DNA of 64,000 nt, taken from positions 30,097 through 94,096 of the forward strand of contig JANINJ010000092.1 of assembly GCA_024508855.1 (NCBI GenBank), in the 5' to 3' direction. The stretch's first letter is position 1. Each line of letters opens with the position of its first letter. Below the pieces are notes generated by a model. That model was given only the letters and a program-made list of their open reading frames with translations. It was not told the DNA's origin and searched no databases. Source of the DNA: Xanthobacteraceae bacterium (GTDB lineage Bacteria; Pseudomonadota; Alphaproteobacteria; Rhizobiales; Xanthobacteraceae). Made by a program: the position numbers and the translations under genes. Of the stretch, positions 8,450-17,310 are shown piece by piece.

Positions 8450-9018
8450 GAGGTACTCGAAAGATCGGGTGAGAGGACGAGAGTTCGCTGACTTGTTGCA
8501 GCAGCGAAATCGACACTAGCAAACGGGTTTGTCGTCCGCCAAGCAGTCGAAGCGGCCCAGGATTTCGACGACGCGGTTCTTCACAGGACTGTTATGGTTG
8601 CGCTTAACTCGAAGGTTCTCAGATGTCTCGTCCGCGGGATCCGGGTTTTCGCAAAGGGGGATCGGCAGCTTTCGTCGCATCCTGCCCGTTTTTCCGGTGA
8701 AATCGCGGCTGCCTCAAGAGGCACCAATGGCGTCCCACGGCGGATTAGCGCTGCCCTTCGATGGAACTATCTCGCTCGTAGGGCGTTACTTTACCTGAAA
8801 TACCAAAGGCTTAGCGAGAATTTTCATTGGAGAGCGAAGTCAGTGGCAGTTTCGGCTCAAGAATTGCGGTAATTAGGTAGGGAAAAATATTGCGCAAATA
8901 GTGTGCAAGTCCTCCGCAATTTGACCTTTCTGTCGCAGTCTTGTGACATATATTCTTGATAACCAGCGCATTTGACGCTGGACGTTCAAAAACGGGTGAG
9001 ACGTTCGCAGGGAACAAC
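8450..9018. other. Non-coding stretch between panC and the hydrolase gene
   Basis: No convincing gene is visible. Open frames here (for example plus-strand 8594-8872) lack family features and ribosome sites. The stretch looks more AT-rich towards its right end. It contains a TTGCGCAA palindrome (8890-8897) and a small CCAGCG / CGCTGG hairpin around 8963-8981. It presumably holds the divergent promoters of panC and the hydrolase gene. Confidence 0.5.
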
Positions 9019-9885
9019 ATGAAACGCGGAATTGTCATCGTACTTTCGCTTTTGGTCGTAGCCGCTGCTGCCTATCTGAGTGGCAGCAAGTGGCTGATTC
9101 GCCATGAGACGATGACGTTCTTCGATCAGGAGCGCGGCCGCCCGGTCGAGGTGGACATTGCTGTCCGCCGTGACAAGGAGATGCAGGCCAACGCTGGCAT
9201 GCTCAAGCTGCCGGTCGCGATTTTGAATCACGGCAACACCGTCAAATTCACCGAATATTCGTTCCTCGCCAATCTGTTCGCGGCGCGCGGCTACATGACC
9301 GTGAGCATTCAGCACGATCTGGCGAGCGATCCTCCGCTGGTGACGAAGGTCGGGGAACCTTATGTCGGCCGCCTGCCGGTCTATGAGCGCGGCGTGCAGA
9401 ACATCCTGTTCGCCGTCAAGAACATGAAGAAAGTTCAGCCGAACGCGGACTATGATCACCTGACGATGGTCGGTCATTCCAATGGCGGCGACATCGCAGT
9501 CTACTTCGCCAAGCTTTACCCGGACGAGGTGAAGAAGGTGGTGACGCTCGACAACTTGCGCGTGCCGTTCATGACCGACGGCAAGTTCAAGATCCTGTCG
9601 TTCCGCTCGCACGATCCGGTGTTCAAGGCTGACCCCGGCGTCGTGCCGGACGAGAAGATTTGCGAGGAAGCTGGCATCACCGTCGTGAAGACGGATTTGC
9701 AGCATACCGAGATGAGCGATCGCGGGCCGGAATCGGCGAAGGTCGAGATCGAAAACATGCTCGATCAATTCCTCGACGATAAGAGCGTGCTGGCTCCGGT
9801 CGATACTACGAAGCCGAAGATCGCCGACCCCGGTCCGCTGGCGCAGAATGTCGTGCCGCGCGGCATCGCGAGAGCTGTACCGTAA
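9019..9885 (+). CDS. Exported or membrane-anchored alpha/beta hydrolase, 288 residues
   Basis: An N-terminal hydrophobic segment (about residues 4-22) acts as signal peptide or anchor. The rest is an alpha/beta hydrolase fold with oxyanion region LNHGNT (69-74), nucleophile elbow GHSNGG (Ser154), a candidate acid in TLDNL (Asp178) or SHDP (Asp199), and catalytic His in LQHTEMSD (His229). An esterase or similar activity in the periplasm is likely; the substrate is unknown. ATG 9019 is chosen because AGGGAACA precedes it and the signal segment begins there. Confidence 0.82.
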   Translation: MKRGIVIVLSLLVVAAAAYLSGSKWLIRHETMTFFDQERGRPVEVDIAVRRDKEMQANAGMLKLPVAILNHGNTVKFTEYSFLANLFAARGYMTVSIQHDLASDPPLVTKVGEPYVGRLPVYERGVQNILFAVKNMKKVQPNADYDHLTMVGHSNGGDIAVYFAKLYPDEVKKVVTLDNLRVPFMTDGKFKILSFRSHDPVFKADPGVVPDEKICEEAGITVVKTDLQHTEMSDRGPESAKVEIENMLDQFLDDKSVLAPVDTTKPKIADPGPLAQNVVPRGIARAVP

Positions 9886-9956
9886 TCGTATCCGTGAATT
9901 GATTTGCTGGTGCGCTCACCGCGCGGCATCATCTTGCCGAGTGAGCGCAGGATGCC

Positions 9957-10718
9957 ATGACGTTTGACCCGTCGAAATCGAAAACCACCGATCCAGCGAT
10001 GACTGCGAAACATGCGGCGCCGGCTCGACCGGCGTCGTCGAACGTTCGCTCGACCTCTGCCGATATCTCCGCTTTCGTCGCGAAGGCAAAGGCGATGTCG
10101 CCGACCGCAGGCCATGCACGTGGCCGCTTGGTGTTCGCGCTCGATGCGACCATGAGCCGGCAGCCGACCTGGGACATGGCGTGCGCGCTGCAGGCCGATA
10201 TGTTCAGTGAAGCGGCTTCGATCGGCAATCTCGACATCAGGCTAGTCTACTATCGCGGTGTTGCGGAGTGCCGCGCTAGCGGCTGGATTTCCGACGCAGC
10301 GCATCTCGCGCGGCTGATGGGCAAGATCCAGTGTCAGGGCGGTCATACCCAGATTGGCAAGGTGCTAGGCGAGGTTCGCCGCGAGGCTGTCGCGACCGGC
10401 GTGCGGGCGATGGTGTTCGTCGGCGACGCGATGGAAGAGTCCGTCGACGATCTTTGTACCCGGGCCGGTGAATTGGGATTGCTCAAGGTGCCGGTGTTCA
10501 TGTTTCAGGAAGGCGACAACCCCGTTGCCGAACAGGCTTTCCGCGAAATCGCGCGGCTGACTGGCGGCGCATGGTGTCGGTTCGATCCCGGTGCGGCAGC
10601 GCAATTGCGTGAACTGTTACGCGCCGCAGCCGCCTATGCCGCCGGCGGACGCGAAGCGCTCGCGAGACTGTCGCAGACGGCCAGCGGGGCCGCTCATCTG
10701 CTCGGGCAGATGAAGTAG
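9957..10718 (+). CDS. VWA domain-containing protein, 253 residues
   Basis: A cytoplasmic protein with a disordered N-terminus (1-50) and a von Willebrand factor A fold. The metal site appears as DATMS (Asp63, Thr65, Ser67), a variant of DxSxS; GGHTQIG supplies the conserved Thr and VFVGDAMEE the late acidic strand. No signal peptide is seen. It is followed 112 bases later by a J-domain membrane protein on the same strand, and I recall the same pairing in related genomes. A role in assembling or handling a protein partner is inference. Confidence 0.75.
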   Translation: MTFDPSKSKTTDPAMTAKHAAPARPASSNVRSTSADISAFVAKAKAMSPTAGHARGRLVFALDATMSRQPTWDMACALQADMFSEAASIGNLDIRLVYYRGVAECRASGWISDAAHLARLMGKIQCQGGHTQIGKVLGEVRREAVATGVRAMVFVGDAMEESVDDLCTRAGELGLLKVPVFMFQEGDNPVAEQAFREIARLTGGAWCRFDPGAAAQLRELLRAAAAYAAGGREALARLSQTASGAAHLLGQMK

Positions 10719-10830
10719 CAGTTTCAAATAACACGGTGTCGGACCGTCGATAACGTCTCGGCTAACTGGCGGGCGTTGTATTCCGTTGCCATTTTCTGCG
10801 ACAAGTGACGCATCGTTGGAAAGAACTCGT

Positions 10831-11559
10831 ATGGCCACCCTGATCGCCGGCGCCGTTGCCGTCTTCGTGCTCTACACGCTGCTGCAGATGTTCCGCTCGG
10901 CCAATCCCGCCGTCATGGCGCGCGGCATCAAGATCGCCGGTGGTTTGGTGTCGCTCGCGGTCGCAGCGTTCGTCGGCGTGAAGGGTGAACTGGCGGTGGC
11001 TATCCCGCTCGGCATTTTCGGTGCGGGCCTCCTCGGCTGGTCGCCGTTCGGCGCAGGCGGCCTCGGCAATCTTGGAGGGATATTCGGGCCGTCCGGAGGG
11101 CGTTCCTCCGGGCAGACGTCACGCGTGCGTTCGCGGTTTCTGGAGATGACGCTCGATCACGACAGCGGTGTGCTGAGCGGGCAGATCGTTGCCGGCCCGG
11201 GAGCCGGGCATTCGCTGGATGAATTCGATCTGCCGCAACTAGCAGCAATGATGACGGGGTTCGACGCCGAAAGCTCAGCCTTGCTTGAAAGCTATCTTGA
11301 CCGCCGGTTTCCCGCCTGGCGTCAGAACGCGGAGGCGAATGCGGCAGGGCGGCGTAGTGGCGCGGCGTCGGGCGGCAAAATGACCGATGAGGAAGCCTAT
11401 CAGATCCTTGGCTTGCAGCCGGGCGCGGGGCGCGACGATATCAGCCGGGCGCACCGATCCCTCATGAAGAAACTGCATCCCGACCAAGGGGGGTCGACGT
11501 ACCTGGCGGCTCGGGTAAACGAGGCCAAGGACACTCTGCTTCGTACTCATCGTAGCTAA
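10831..11559 (+). CDS. Membrane-anchored J-domain (DnaJ-like) protein, 242 residues
   Basis: Two N-terminal hydrophobic segments (about residues 3-20 and 36-70, the latter Gly-rich) are followed by a linker, a region similar to the conserved segment before J domains of Tim14/DjlA-like proteins (HDSGVLSGQIVAG to ESYLDRRFP), and a C-terminal J domain from about residue 184. The HPD motif needed to stimulate DnaK ATPase is intact (residues 216-218). GGAAAG precedes ATG 10831. It is likely to recruit DnaK to the inner membrane, possibly together with the upstream VWA protein. Confidence 0.8.
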   Translation: MATLIAGAVAVFVLYTLLQMFRSANPAVMARGIKIAGGLVSLAVAAFVGVKGELAVAIPLGIFGAGLLGWSPFGAGGLGNLGGIFGPSGGRSSGQTSRVRSRFLEMTLDHDSGVLSGQIVAGPGAGHSLDEFDLPQLAAMMTGFDAESSALLESYLDRRFPAWRQNAEANAAGRRSGAASGGKMTDEEAYQILGLQPGAGRDDISRAHRSLMKKLHPDQGGSTYLAARVNEAKDTLLRTHRS

Positions 11560-11761
11560 CTCCAGCAACGCTACCAAACGCTACAAACTGCGAGTTGCCA
11601 CTGCCGCCTGCTTGATGCCCCGGGCCGCCTGCCATTGTGTCCGGCGTGGTCGGCCATGAGGTACATTTGTATCCGGTAAACCTTGCTGAGAGGTTTTCAC
11701 CGCGCGGGTCGTTGGAAACCTGATCCGTCGATCGCTCCGCCGCCGGATGCCTGACAAACGA

Positions 11762-11788
11762 AAAGGCCGGCATTCGATGCCGGCCTTT
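11762..11788. terminator. Intrinsic terminator of the carboxypeptidase gene
   Basis: A 12-base-pair stem AAAGGCCGGCAT / ATGCCGGCCTTT around a TCG loop. The A-run on the left gives a T-run on the minus strand, so it ends minus-strand transcription from 11818 and could act in both directions. Confidence 0.75.
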
Positions 11789-11817
11789 CCGAAGACGTGC
11801 GCGCTGTTGAATGGCGC

Positions 11818-13554
11818 TTAGTTGCGGATCGTAATGCAGGACATGTCGGAACGCTTCAGCCGCTTGCAGACCGCTTCGGCCTCGTCGCGTTCCAGGCCGG
11901 CGAAGCGCGCGCGATAGAGCTTCTTGTCATTGCGGGTGACGACGGTTTCGGTGAACGGATCGGCCTTGCCCAGCATGCCCTTGGCGTGATCGCGCGCCGC
12001 TTCGAGACGACGGCGGGCTTCGCTTTCGGTATCCAGCGCGCCGACCTGGACGATCCATCCGGTGTGCGATGCGACCGGCTTGATGGCGCCATTGCGCTGG
12101 ATCGGCTGCGAGGGATCCGCGCTCGCGACCTTTGCCTCGGATGCGGTTGCGCTCGAGGCGGGCAGGACGCCCAGCAGCCCCTGACCGGTGCCGTGATGGG
12201 GCGGCTGTACCGGCAGCCGCGATGTCACCGAGCCCGAGGTTTCCGGGCCGTCGCCAGACATCGAGAGCTGGGTCGGACCGGCGGACGCGACTTTCATCGA
12301 GCCGGACCGCACTTGCAGCGTCTTGACCCGAACCGGCTTCATCGGCTCGGTCGAACCGGGGATCGCGGCCAGCGACTGCGACTGGATCACGCCGCTGGTG
12401 AGCGGAGCAGGCTCGGACCGGGCTTCGGCGGCAGGAACGGCAGCAGCTGCAGCCGCGACCAGAGCGCGCGTCGCTGGTGCCGGACGCGGCGTCGGAATGT
12501 CCGCCGTCTCCGCCGCAGCGGTGGCCACCTGAATGGCGCCTTGAGACTGGGTGGGCGGGGCGGGACGTTCTGCAGCATCCGCTTCGGCGACAGCGGCGTT
12601 GGCTTCAGCCGGGCTGCGCTCGGTGATGGCGGCGACGGTGCGGCGGCCGGCGGCCTTGTCGAGGTTTTCCGCCAGCAGGTTGCGCATGATGCCGTCGCGG
12701 GATCTGTAGCTGCGGCCGCCCATGACGACGCCGACCAGGTGGCGATTGCCGCGACGAAGATTGGTGATGAGGTTGAAGCCCGAGGAGCGGGTGTAGCCGG
12801 TCTTGATGCCGTCGACGCCTTCGACGCTACCGAGCAGGTGATTGTGATTGCGAATGTTGTGACCACGGAAATTGAACGAAGCCGTGGCGAAGAATCGATA
12901 GTAGCGCGGGAAGCGATCCTGGATCGCACGGGCGAGGACCGACTGGTCGCGCGCGGTGGTGACCTGATCGTCGTCGGGCAGGCCCGACGCGTTGCGATAT
13001 ACGGTTCGCGTCATGCCGAGTGCCCGCGCCTTGCGCGTCATCATCTTGGCGAAGTCGTCTTCGTCGCCGCCGATGGCTTCGGCAATGACGACGGCGGCAT
13101 CGTTGGCCGAACGCGTCACCAGCCCCTTGATCGCATCTTCGACGCGGATGGTTTGTCCGGGACGCAATCCAAGCTTGGTGGGGGCTTGCACCGACGCATG
13201 TTCGGAAACGCGCATTTGGCCATCGAGGCTCATCTTGCCGGACTCGAGACGCTCGAACAGCAGATAGAGCGTCATGACCTTGGTAAGGGAGGCCGGATGT
13301 CGAAGACCGTCCGCGCTTGTCGATTGCAGCGTTGCGCCTGAATTGGCGTCGACGATGATCGAGGAGAAAGCGGGATTGTAACTCTGGCGCGCTTCGTGGT
13401 GACGAACGTGCCGGTGATGGGAGTGGTGCCGGTGACGGTGCGCGCGGCGGGCGTCGGCAGTGTCACTGGTGAAGACAACGGCGGCGGTGATGGTGGCCAG
13501 CCCGAGGACGCAAACCCGTAGGACGCGCGAGGAGGCTGAAGTTGAGCGTAGCAT
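11818..13554 (-). CDS. D-alanyl-D-alanine carboxypeptidase (S11) with C-terminal SPOR domain
   Basis: A 578-residue exported penicillin-binding protein that trims the terminal D-Ala of peptidoglycan stem peptides. After a signal segment (about 10-30) and a His/Arg-rich stretch (39-53), the S11 domain shows SLTK (Ser89, Lys92), SAN (149-151) and KTG (251-253). A long Ala/Pro-rich linker follows, and the last 80 residues form a SPOR domain (WIVQVGA start, CITIRN end) that binds denuded glycan at the division septum. This domain pair is common in Hyphomicrobiales. The gene ends at a strong terminator. Confidence 0.93.
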   Translation of the reverse strand: MLRSTSASSRVLRVCVLGLATITAAVVFTSDTADARRAHRHRHHSHHRHVRHHEARQSYNPAFSSIIVDANSGATLQSTSADGLRHPASLTKVMTLYLLFERLESGKMSLDGQMRVSEHASVQAPTKLGLRPGQTIRVEDAIKGLVTRSANDAAVVIAEAIGGDEDDFAKMMTRKARALGMTRTVYRNASGLPDDDQVTTARDQSVLARAIQDRFPRYYRFFATASFNFRGHNIRNHNHLLGSVEGVDGIKTGYTRSSGFNLITNLRRGNRHLVGVVMGGRSYRSRDGIMRNLLAENLDKAAGRRTVAAITERSPAEANAAVAEADAAERPAPPTQSQGAIQVATAAAETADIPTPRPAPATRALVAAAAAAVPAAEARSEPAPLTSGVIQSQSLAAIPGSTEPMKPVRVKTLQVRSGSMKVASAGPTQLSMSGDGPETSGSVTSRLPVQPPHHGTGQGLLGVLPASSATASEAKVASADPSQPIQRNGAIKPVASHTGWIVQVGALDTESEARRRLEAARDHAKGMLGKADPFTETVVTRNDKKLYRARFAGLERDEAEAVCKRLKRSDMSCITIRN

Positions 13555-13832
13555 AAACGTCCCCGTCCAATTTCGACTCTAGATCACCGGTGCCTGAGGC
13601 TAAATTATGCTCATCGGCCGGTTATAACCTCACTGGACTGGTCCAACGCGGCGTGTTCTCCGAACGGGATGGCGGATCAGGGTGCCATTCTGGCCAAGAG
13701 ATTGGGCGCGCGAGGGTTTTCGTCGGTCCAGCATATTGCAACGATTGCAGAAAATCAGGTTAGGAGAGTGGGGTTTCGAAACAGTTAAAGATTCCTTGCA
13801 TCAAAAGGCCCGATTCGACACCAATATGATAT

Positions 13833-13847
13833 TTGTGCGACGCACAA
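13833..13847. promoter_or_regulatory. PhaR-like operator upstream of the phasin gene
   Basis: TTGTGCG-A-CGCACAA is a perfect dyad. Its right part, TGCGACGCACAA (13836-13847), fits the consensus TGCRNYGCASMA that I recall for PhaR of Bradyrhizobium diazoefficiens at every position. PhaR represses phasin genes until polyhydroxybutyrate granules titrate it away. The site is about 124 bases before the phasin start codon. Confidence 0.6.
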
Positions 13848-13863
13848 TTTTAATTGACGGCGA

Positions 13864-13876
13864 TTGTGCGGTGCGA
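13864..13876. promoter_or_regulatory. Second, weaker PhaR-like site
   Basis: TTGTGCGGTGCGA lies 17 bases downstream of the first site. Read on the minus strand it matches the recalled PhaR consensus except for one base (C in place of the first T). Two sites close together would allow cooperative binding. Confidence 0.45.
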
Positions 13877-13970
13877 TACAAAAACTTCCAGGCGGCAACG
13901 GCTCCAAGAATGCCTTTCGAGGGATTCCGGGCACGTTGTGTCTCCATTGGTCTGGGAAAGGAATTTTTAC

Positions 13971-14312
13971 ATGGTCAAGGTTGAAGACGTGCAGCAGTAC
14001 GGCAAAGAGCAGTTCGACGCCGCTGTGACGGCAGCAAACGATTACCAGAAGAACGTCCAGGCGATCGCGACGGCTTTCGGCGATTACGCCAAGAAGTCGT
14101 TCGAAGACGGCAATGCGTTTCTTGAGAAGCTTGCCGGTTCGAAGTCGTGGGACAAGGCCCTCGAGGTGCAGGCCGAGTACGCCAAGAATTCCTTCGAGTC
14201 GTTCGTTGCCGAGTCGCAGAAGATCGGCGGCCTCTATGCCGATATCGCCAAGCAGGCTTACAAGCCTTTCGAAGGCTTCGTCGCCAAGCTGACCCCGGCG
14301 GCGGCTAACTGA
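13971..14312 (+). CDS. Phasin family protein, 113 residues
   Basis: A small amphipathic helical protein that coats polyhydroxyalkanoate granules. The sequence has the Phasin_2 pattern: VQQYGKEQFDAAVTAANDYQ, a middle AIATAFGDYAKKSFEDG, then EVQAEYAKNSFESFVAESQKIGGLYADIAKQAYKPFEG. There are no cysteines and no signal peptide. ATG 13971 has AAAGGAA upstream. PhaR-like operators lie in the leader region and an intrinsic terminator follows, so it is a single-gene unit, expected to be induced during PHB accumulation. Confidence 0.92.
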   Translation: MVKVEDVQQYGKEQFDAAVTAANDYQKNVQAIATAFGDYAKKSFEDGNAFLEKLAGSKSWDKALEVQAEYAKNSFESFVAESQKIGGLYADIAKQAYKPFEGFVAKLTPAAAN

Positions 14313-14346
14313 TAGATCTCCCGCCGCATATGCCGGCGCCGCAAAG

Positions 14347-14377
14347 AAAAAGCCCGGTCGTTCGACCGGGCTTTTTT
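14347..14377 (+). terminator. Intrinsic terminator of the phasin gene
   Basis: AAAAGCCCGGTCG-TT-CGACCGGGCTTTT, a 13-base-pair stem followed by further T residues. It sits between the phasin gene and the convergent TadG-like gene and can serve both. Confidence 0.85.
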
Positions 14378-14400
14378 ATGTGTCGTAGTTAGGTGTCGCT

Positions 14401-16149
14401 TTATTGAGCGAGGCGCAGTTGCGTGATCTGCGTGAGAATATTTTGGAAGGCTGTCGCAGTCTGAGCTGCGGTCGTGATCATCTGGAAGTTGTTGGCCCCG
14501 GATGCGCAGTCTTGCAGCACTTGCGACGTCGGATCCTTGTTGCTGATGTTCACCTGAATGGTGAAGACCGTAATCGGGTCGCCGCCGTTCAGAGCGGGAT
14601 TTTTGACGTTGTCGCACAGGGTTTTCTGGCGCACATCGATGTCGGTATCGGTATTCGAGCCGTCGCCGCCAAAGCGGTTCTGGGTGTTCAGGCCGTCTGA
14701 CAGCAGAACGATGTAATCCTTGTAGACATAGTTCGATGCTTTCGGCGGAGCCTGGATGGGGCCGTTGGTTGTGCTGAGCGACTGCCATCCCCAGGCAAGA
14801 CCGATCGCCTGGTTGGTACTGCCGCTCGGAGTCATGGCCCCGATCTGGTTTTTGATCGTGCTCCACTGATCGCTCATGGGCGTGACGGTGCCGGGCGGGC
14901 AGTTCGACGACTGCTCCGCATAAAACAGCGTCGAGGGAGTGGACGTGTCGCCGGGGCTCGGGGCTACGTTCGATATGTCGTTATCCTGATCGCGATCTTC
15001 GATGCAGCCGTTCCATCCGCCTGCCGATACAGCCGCGTTATATTTGGGGGCTGCTGCCGCGGTAGTTGCGGTGCCGTCGCCGCGCCACTGATGGAGAACT
15101 TGCGTGCAGACCTTGCTCTTGCCGCTGCCGCTGCAGGTGCAATGGGTTGTAGATCCGCAACTCGCGTTCGATGATCCGCTTGCAATCGTTGTCGTCTTGG
15201 TCGTGTAGCAGCCATTGTAATAGTGGCCATTCTTATACGATAGTTTATTGCCGCTATCGACGCTGGGGCAAATATAGCCGGCATAGGTTCCGCTCGCAGG
15301 AACGATGTTGTTACCTTTATTATCGGTGGAGCTTTTTGCGCCGCTCACCGTTGCCGGGCGATCCATGCAGGTGAAGCCGTGGCTTTTGTTTGTGAACGGG
15401 CAGGTCGATCCGGCGACCGTCGTGTCCCAACCGCTCGGATAGCCGTTCTGGGTAAGGACCGTCGGCTCTGCAAGCCAGTCCGACCAGTTGATCCAGTTTG
15501 CGTTCGCATTGCTGGAGCCAAGGTTTACGTCCTTGGAAAACGGAATGACGGAAATATAAACGTCGCCGCTCGTCTTGCTGAACACCGAAAGCGAGTCGAC
15601 CATATCCTGTGCCGCTGAGATCAGCGCTGGCATCTTTTGGTTTTGAGCCATCGAGCCGGTGTTATCCAGCACCATGGCCACGCGCATGCGGGTGTTGCCC
15701 CACGCGGTCTTCGAATCCGCACCGACGGCGACCTGGTTGATCCCCACCAGTTTCATGAAGTCGGTCGGAACGGTTCCGCTGCCTTCCATCGTGATGCTGG
15801 CTTGGGCGCCGCCGCCGGCGGGCGAGTAGGTCGCAGTCACGGTGACACCGGCTGCATCGGCGTTGTGATAGAGGGCGTTGAAGTATTTTGTCGCCAAGGC
15901 CTGGATGGCGTCGCCCGAAAGAGTGGGATTCGCCGCGGCATCCCGGGACACCATCAGAGCCGCAGTATCCAGCGCGCCCTGTATGGCCGAGCGGGCGGCG
16001 CTGGCACGGGTATAGTCGACCGCGGCGCCGACCATGGCCAAGAGCGGAACAAGGGTAATGGCAAAAATCATGGCAATATTGCCCTGATCGGCGCGGGCAA
16101 ACCGCTTCGCTGCGCGGCGCATCGAATCTAGAATTACTAAACGGGACAT
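14401..16149 (-). CDS. TadG-like pilus-assembly-type protein with VWA domain, 582 residues
   Basis: The N-terminus has a short basic arm and one membrane helix (QGNIAMIFAITLVPLLAMVG, residues 22-41) typical of TadE/TadG-like proteins that flank Flp pili. A helper region with AARSAIQGALDTAAL follows. A VWA metal site is visible as DNTGS (Asp162-Ser166), and the late strand VLLSDGLNTQ supplies the acidic residues. A long insertion (about 230-470) is rich in Cys, Ser and Thr and probably lies outside the cell membrane. ATG 16149 is preferred over a farther start at 16245. No other tad genes are adjacent. Confidence 0.82.
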   Translation of the reverse strand: MSRLVILDSMRRAAKRFARADQGNIAMIFAITLVPLLAMVGAAVDYTRASAARSAIQGALDTAALMVSRDAAANPTLSGDAIQALATKYFNALYHNADAAGVTVTATYSPAGGGAQASITMEGSGTVPTDFMKLVGINQVAVGADSKTAWGNTRMRVAMVLDNTGSMAQNQKMPALISAAQDMVDSLSVFSKTSGDVYISVIPFSKDVNLGSSNANANWINWSDWLAEPTVLTQNGYPSGWDTTVAGSTCPFTNKSHGFTCMDRPATVSGAKSSTDNKGNNIVPASGTYAGYICPSVDSGNKLSYKNGHYYNGCYTTKTTTIASGSSNASCGSTTHCTCSGSGKSKVCTQVLHQWRGDGTATTAAAAPKYNAAVSAGGWNGCIEDRDQDNDISNVAPSPGDTSTPSTLFYAEQSSNCPPGTVTPMSDQWSTIKNQIGAMTPSGSTNQAIGLAWGWQSLSTTNGPIQAPPKASNYVYKDYIVLLSDGLNTQNRFGGDGSNTDTDIDVRQKTLCDNVKNPALNGGDPITVFTIQVNISNKDPTSQVLQDCASGANNFQMITTAAQTATAFQNILTQITQLRLAQ

Positions 16150-16586
16150 GGCTGTCACCAAACTATGGGTTATGACGCCATCTCGCGGGGTACGACTAAA
16201 CAGGTGGTAAAGCCGTGCTGAGAAAGCAGGTAAATTGCCGGACAAATTGCGAAAGAGGCCGTTCTTGCTGGTCTCACGGTCAATAGACGTTAAATCCGCA
16301 GGCCGTGGTTTTTGCGCAGTCGCGCGAGGGTTGGTTAACCTTTCGGCGACCGCCGGCCGGTTCGCGCGCGGTTAGCCGGGTGGGGATGAGGGCATCTGCC
16401 TGCTTGCGGCAGGGCCGGGCCGGACCCATATTGGACCGGACGACCGATCCGGCCGCGCGGCTGCGATCGGTCCTGGAAGCTGGCTGGGACGGGGCACACT
16501 GGAATCTGTCGGTGGTGCCGCCAGCGAGAACTGCGACTTGGTCGCCGCCTTCCGGCTGTCTTTTGGGATTTCGAACAAACTGAGCC
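16150..16586. other. Intergenic stretch between the TadG-like gene and clpS
   Basis: About 437 bases. A plus-strand open frame at 16305-16583 has no ribosome site and no family features, so I do not call it. The stretch must hold the divergent promoters; no clear -10/-35 pair stands out. If ClpS starts further in (see its entry), part of the following sequence is also leader. Confidence 0.4.
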
Positions 16587-17096
16587 ATGTCGCAATTGTC
16601 TTTGAATTCCGGTCTGTCCGATCCGCTCGATGTGGCCATGCCTGAAACTGGGAGCCGCAAGTCCGGTGGGTCCAAGTCCGGTGGGTCGAAGTCCGATGTG
16701 TTCAAATCTGACCGGTTCACGGCTGACATACGAGCTCCCGGCATGAGCGTTCGTGGAGTGTCGCCATCCCGGATGAGCGGCGACCAGGGCCGCTCGACCG
16801 GACCGACGACGTCGGTCATCACCAAGGTGAAGCCGAAGACGAAACGGCCCAACCTTTATCGCGTGCTGATCCTGAACGACGACTACACGCCGATGGAATT
16901 CGTCGTCCACGTGCTGGAAAAATTCTTTCAGAAGGACGCCGCGGCAGCGACCGAAATCATGCTGCACGTCCATCATCACGGCATCGGCGAATGCGGTGTC
17001 TTCACCTACGAGATCGCCGAGACCAAGGTGACGCAGGTGATGGATTTTGCGCGCAAGCACCAGCATCCGCTCCAGTGCGTGATGGAAAAGAAATAG
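16587..17096 (+). CDS. clpS: ATP-dependent Clp protease adaptor ClpS
   Basis: ClpS carries N-end-rule substrates to ClpAP. The core (about residues 85-169) is complete: [21 protein letters not shown] with the substrate-pocket residues, [22 protein letters not shown], and [14 protein letters not shown] at the end. The annotated start gives 169 residues with an unusual 60-80 residue N-terminal extension containing repeated SKSGG units. Usual relatives are 100-140 residues, so internal ATGs at 16743 or 16773 are possible true starts; none has a strong ribosome site. It precedes clpA by 214 bases. Confidence 0.92.
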   Translation: MSQLSLNSGLSDPLDVAMPETGSRKSGGSKSGGSKSDVFKSDRFTADIRAPGMSVRGVSPSRMSGDQGRSTGPTTSVITKVKPKTKRPNLYRVLILNDDYTPMEFVVHVLEKFFQKDAAAATEIMLHVHHHGIGECGVFTYEIAETKVTQVMDFARKHQHPLQCVMEKK

Positions 17097-17310
17097 CGCC
17101 TGTCGATCTGACGCAGGCTTCACATCCTGTCGCAAGCGCCTGATTCGGCTGCGCAGGTTTTGATTTCCGGCCCTGCTGCGGATTCGCGGGGCCGAATTCC
17201 CGGCGGGAACCGCTCTTCCGCCATTCCCCGGCCTAACTATATATGGAAAGGTTGTTGTTGCCTGTTCGGGTAACCGCGATCATGATGACCGGGGGCAATA
17301 GAGGACTCGA

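Larger units (their letters stand above)
13555..13970. other. Intergenic region holding divergent promoters of the carboxypeptidase and phasin genes
   Basis: About 416 bases without a supportable gene. The right part, within 140 bases of the phasin start, contains two related GTGCG/GCA-type elements listed separately. I see nothing specific in the left part. Confidence 0.5.

Noticed and set aside
8594..8872. Plus-strand open frame in the panC upstream gap
   Set aside because: Basic, featureless peptide, no ribosome site and no recognisable family.
8890..8897. TTGCGCAA palindrome as an FNR/NnrR site
   Set aside because: Half sites have no 4-base spacer, so it does not fit a Crp/Fnr dimer.
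11797..13341. Plus-strand open frame of about 514 codons opposite the carboxypeptidase
   Set aside because: Antisense shadow without domains; the minus-strand gene has all S11 and SPOR motifs.
16305..16583. GTG-started open frame before clpS
   Set aside because: No ribosome site, no domains; more likely leader or spacer.
16660..16700. Direct repeats in the clpS start region as a mobile or recombination site
   Set aside because: Short in-frame units encoding SKSGG; no flanking mobile genes.
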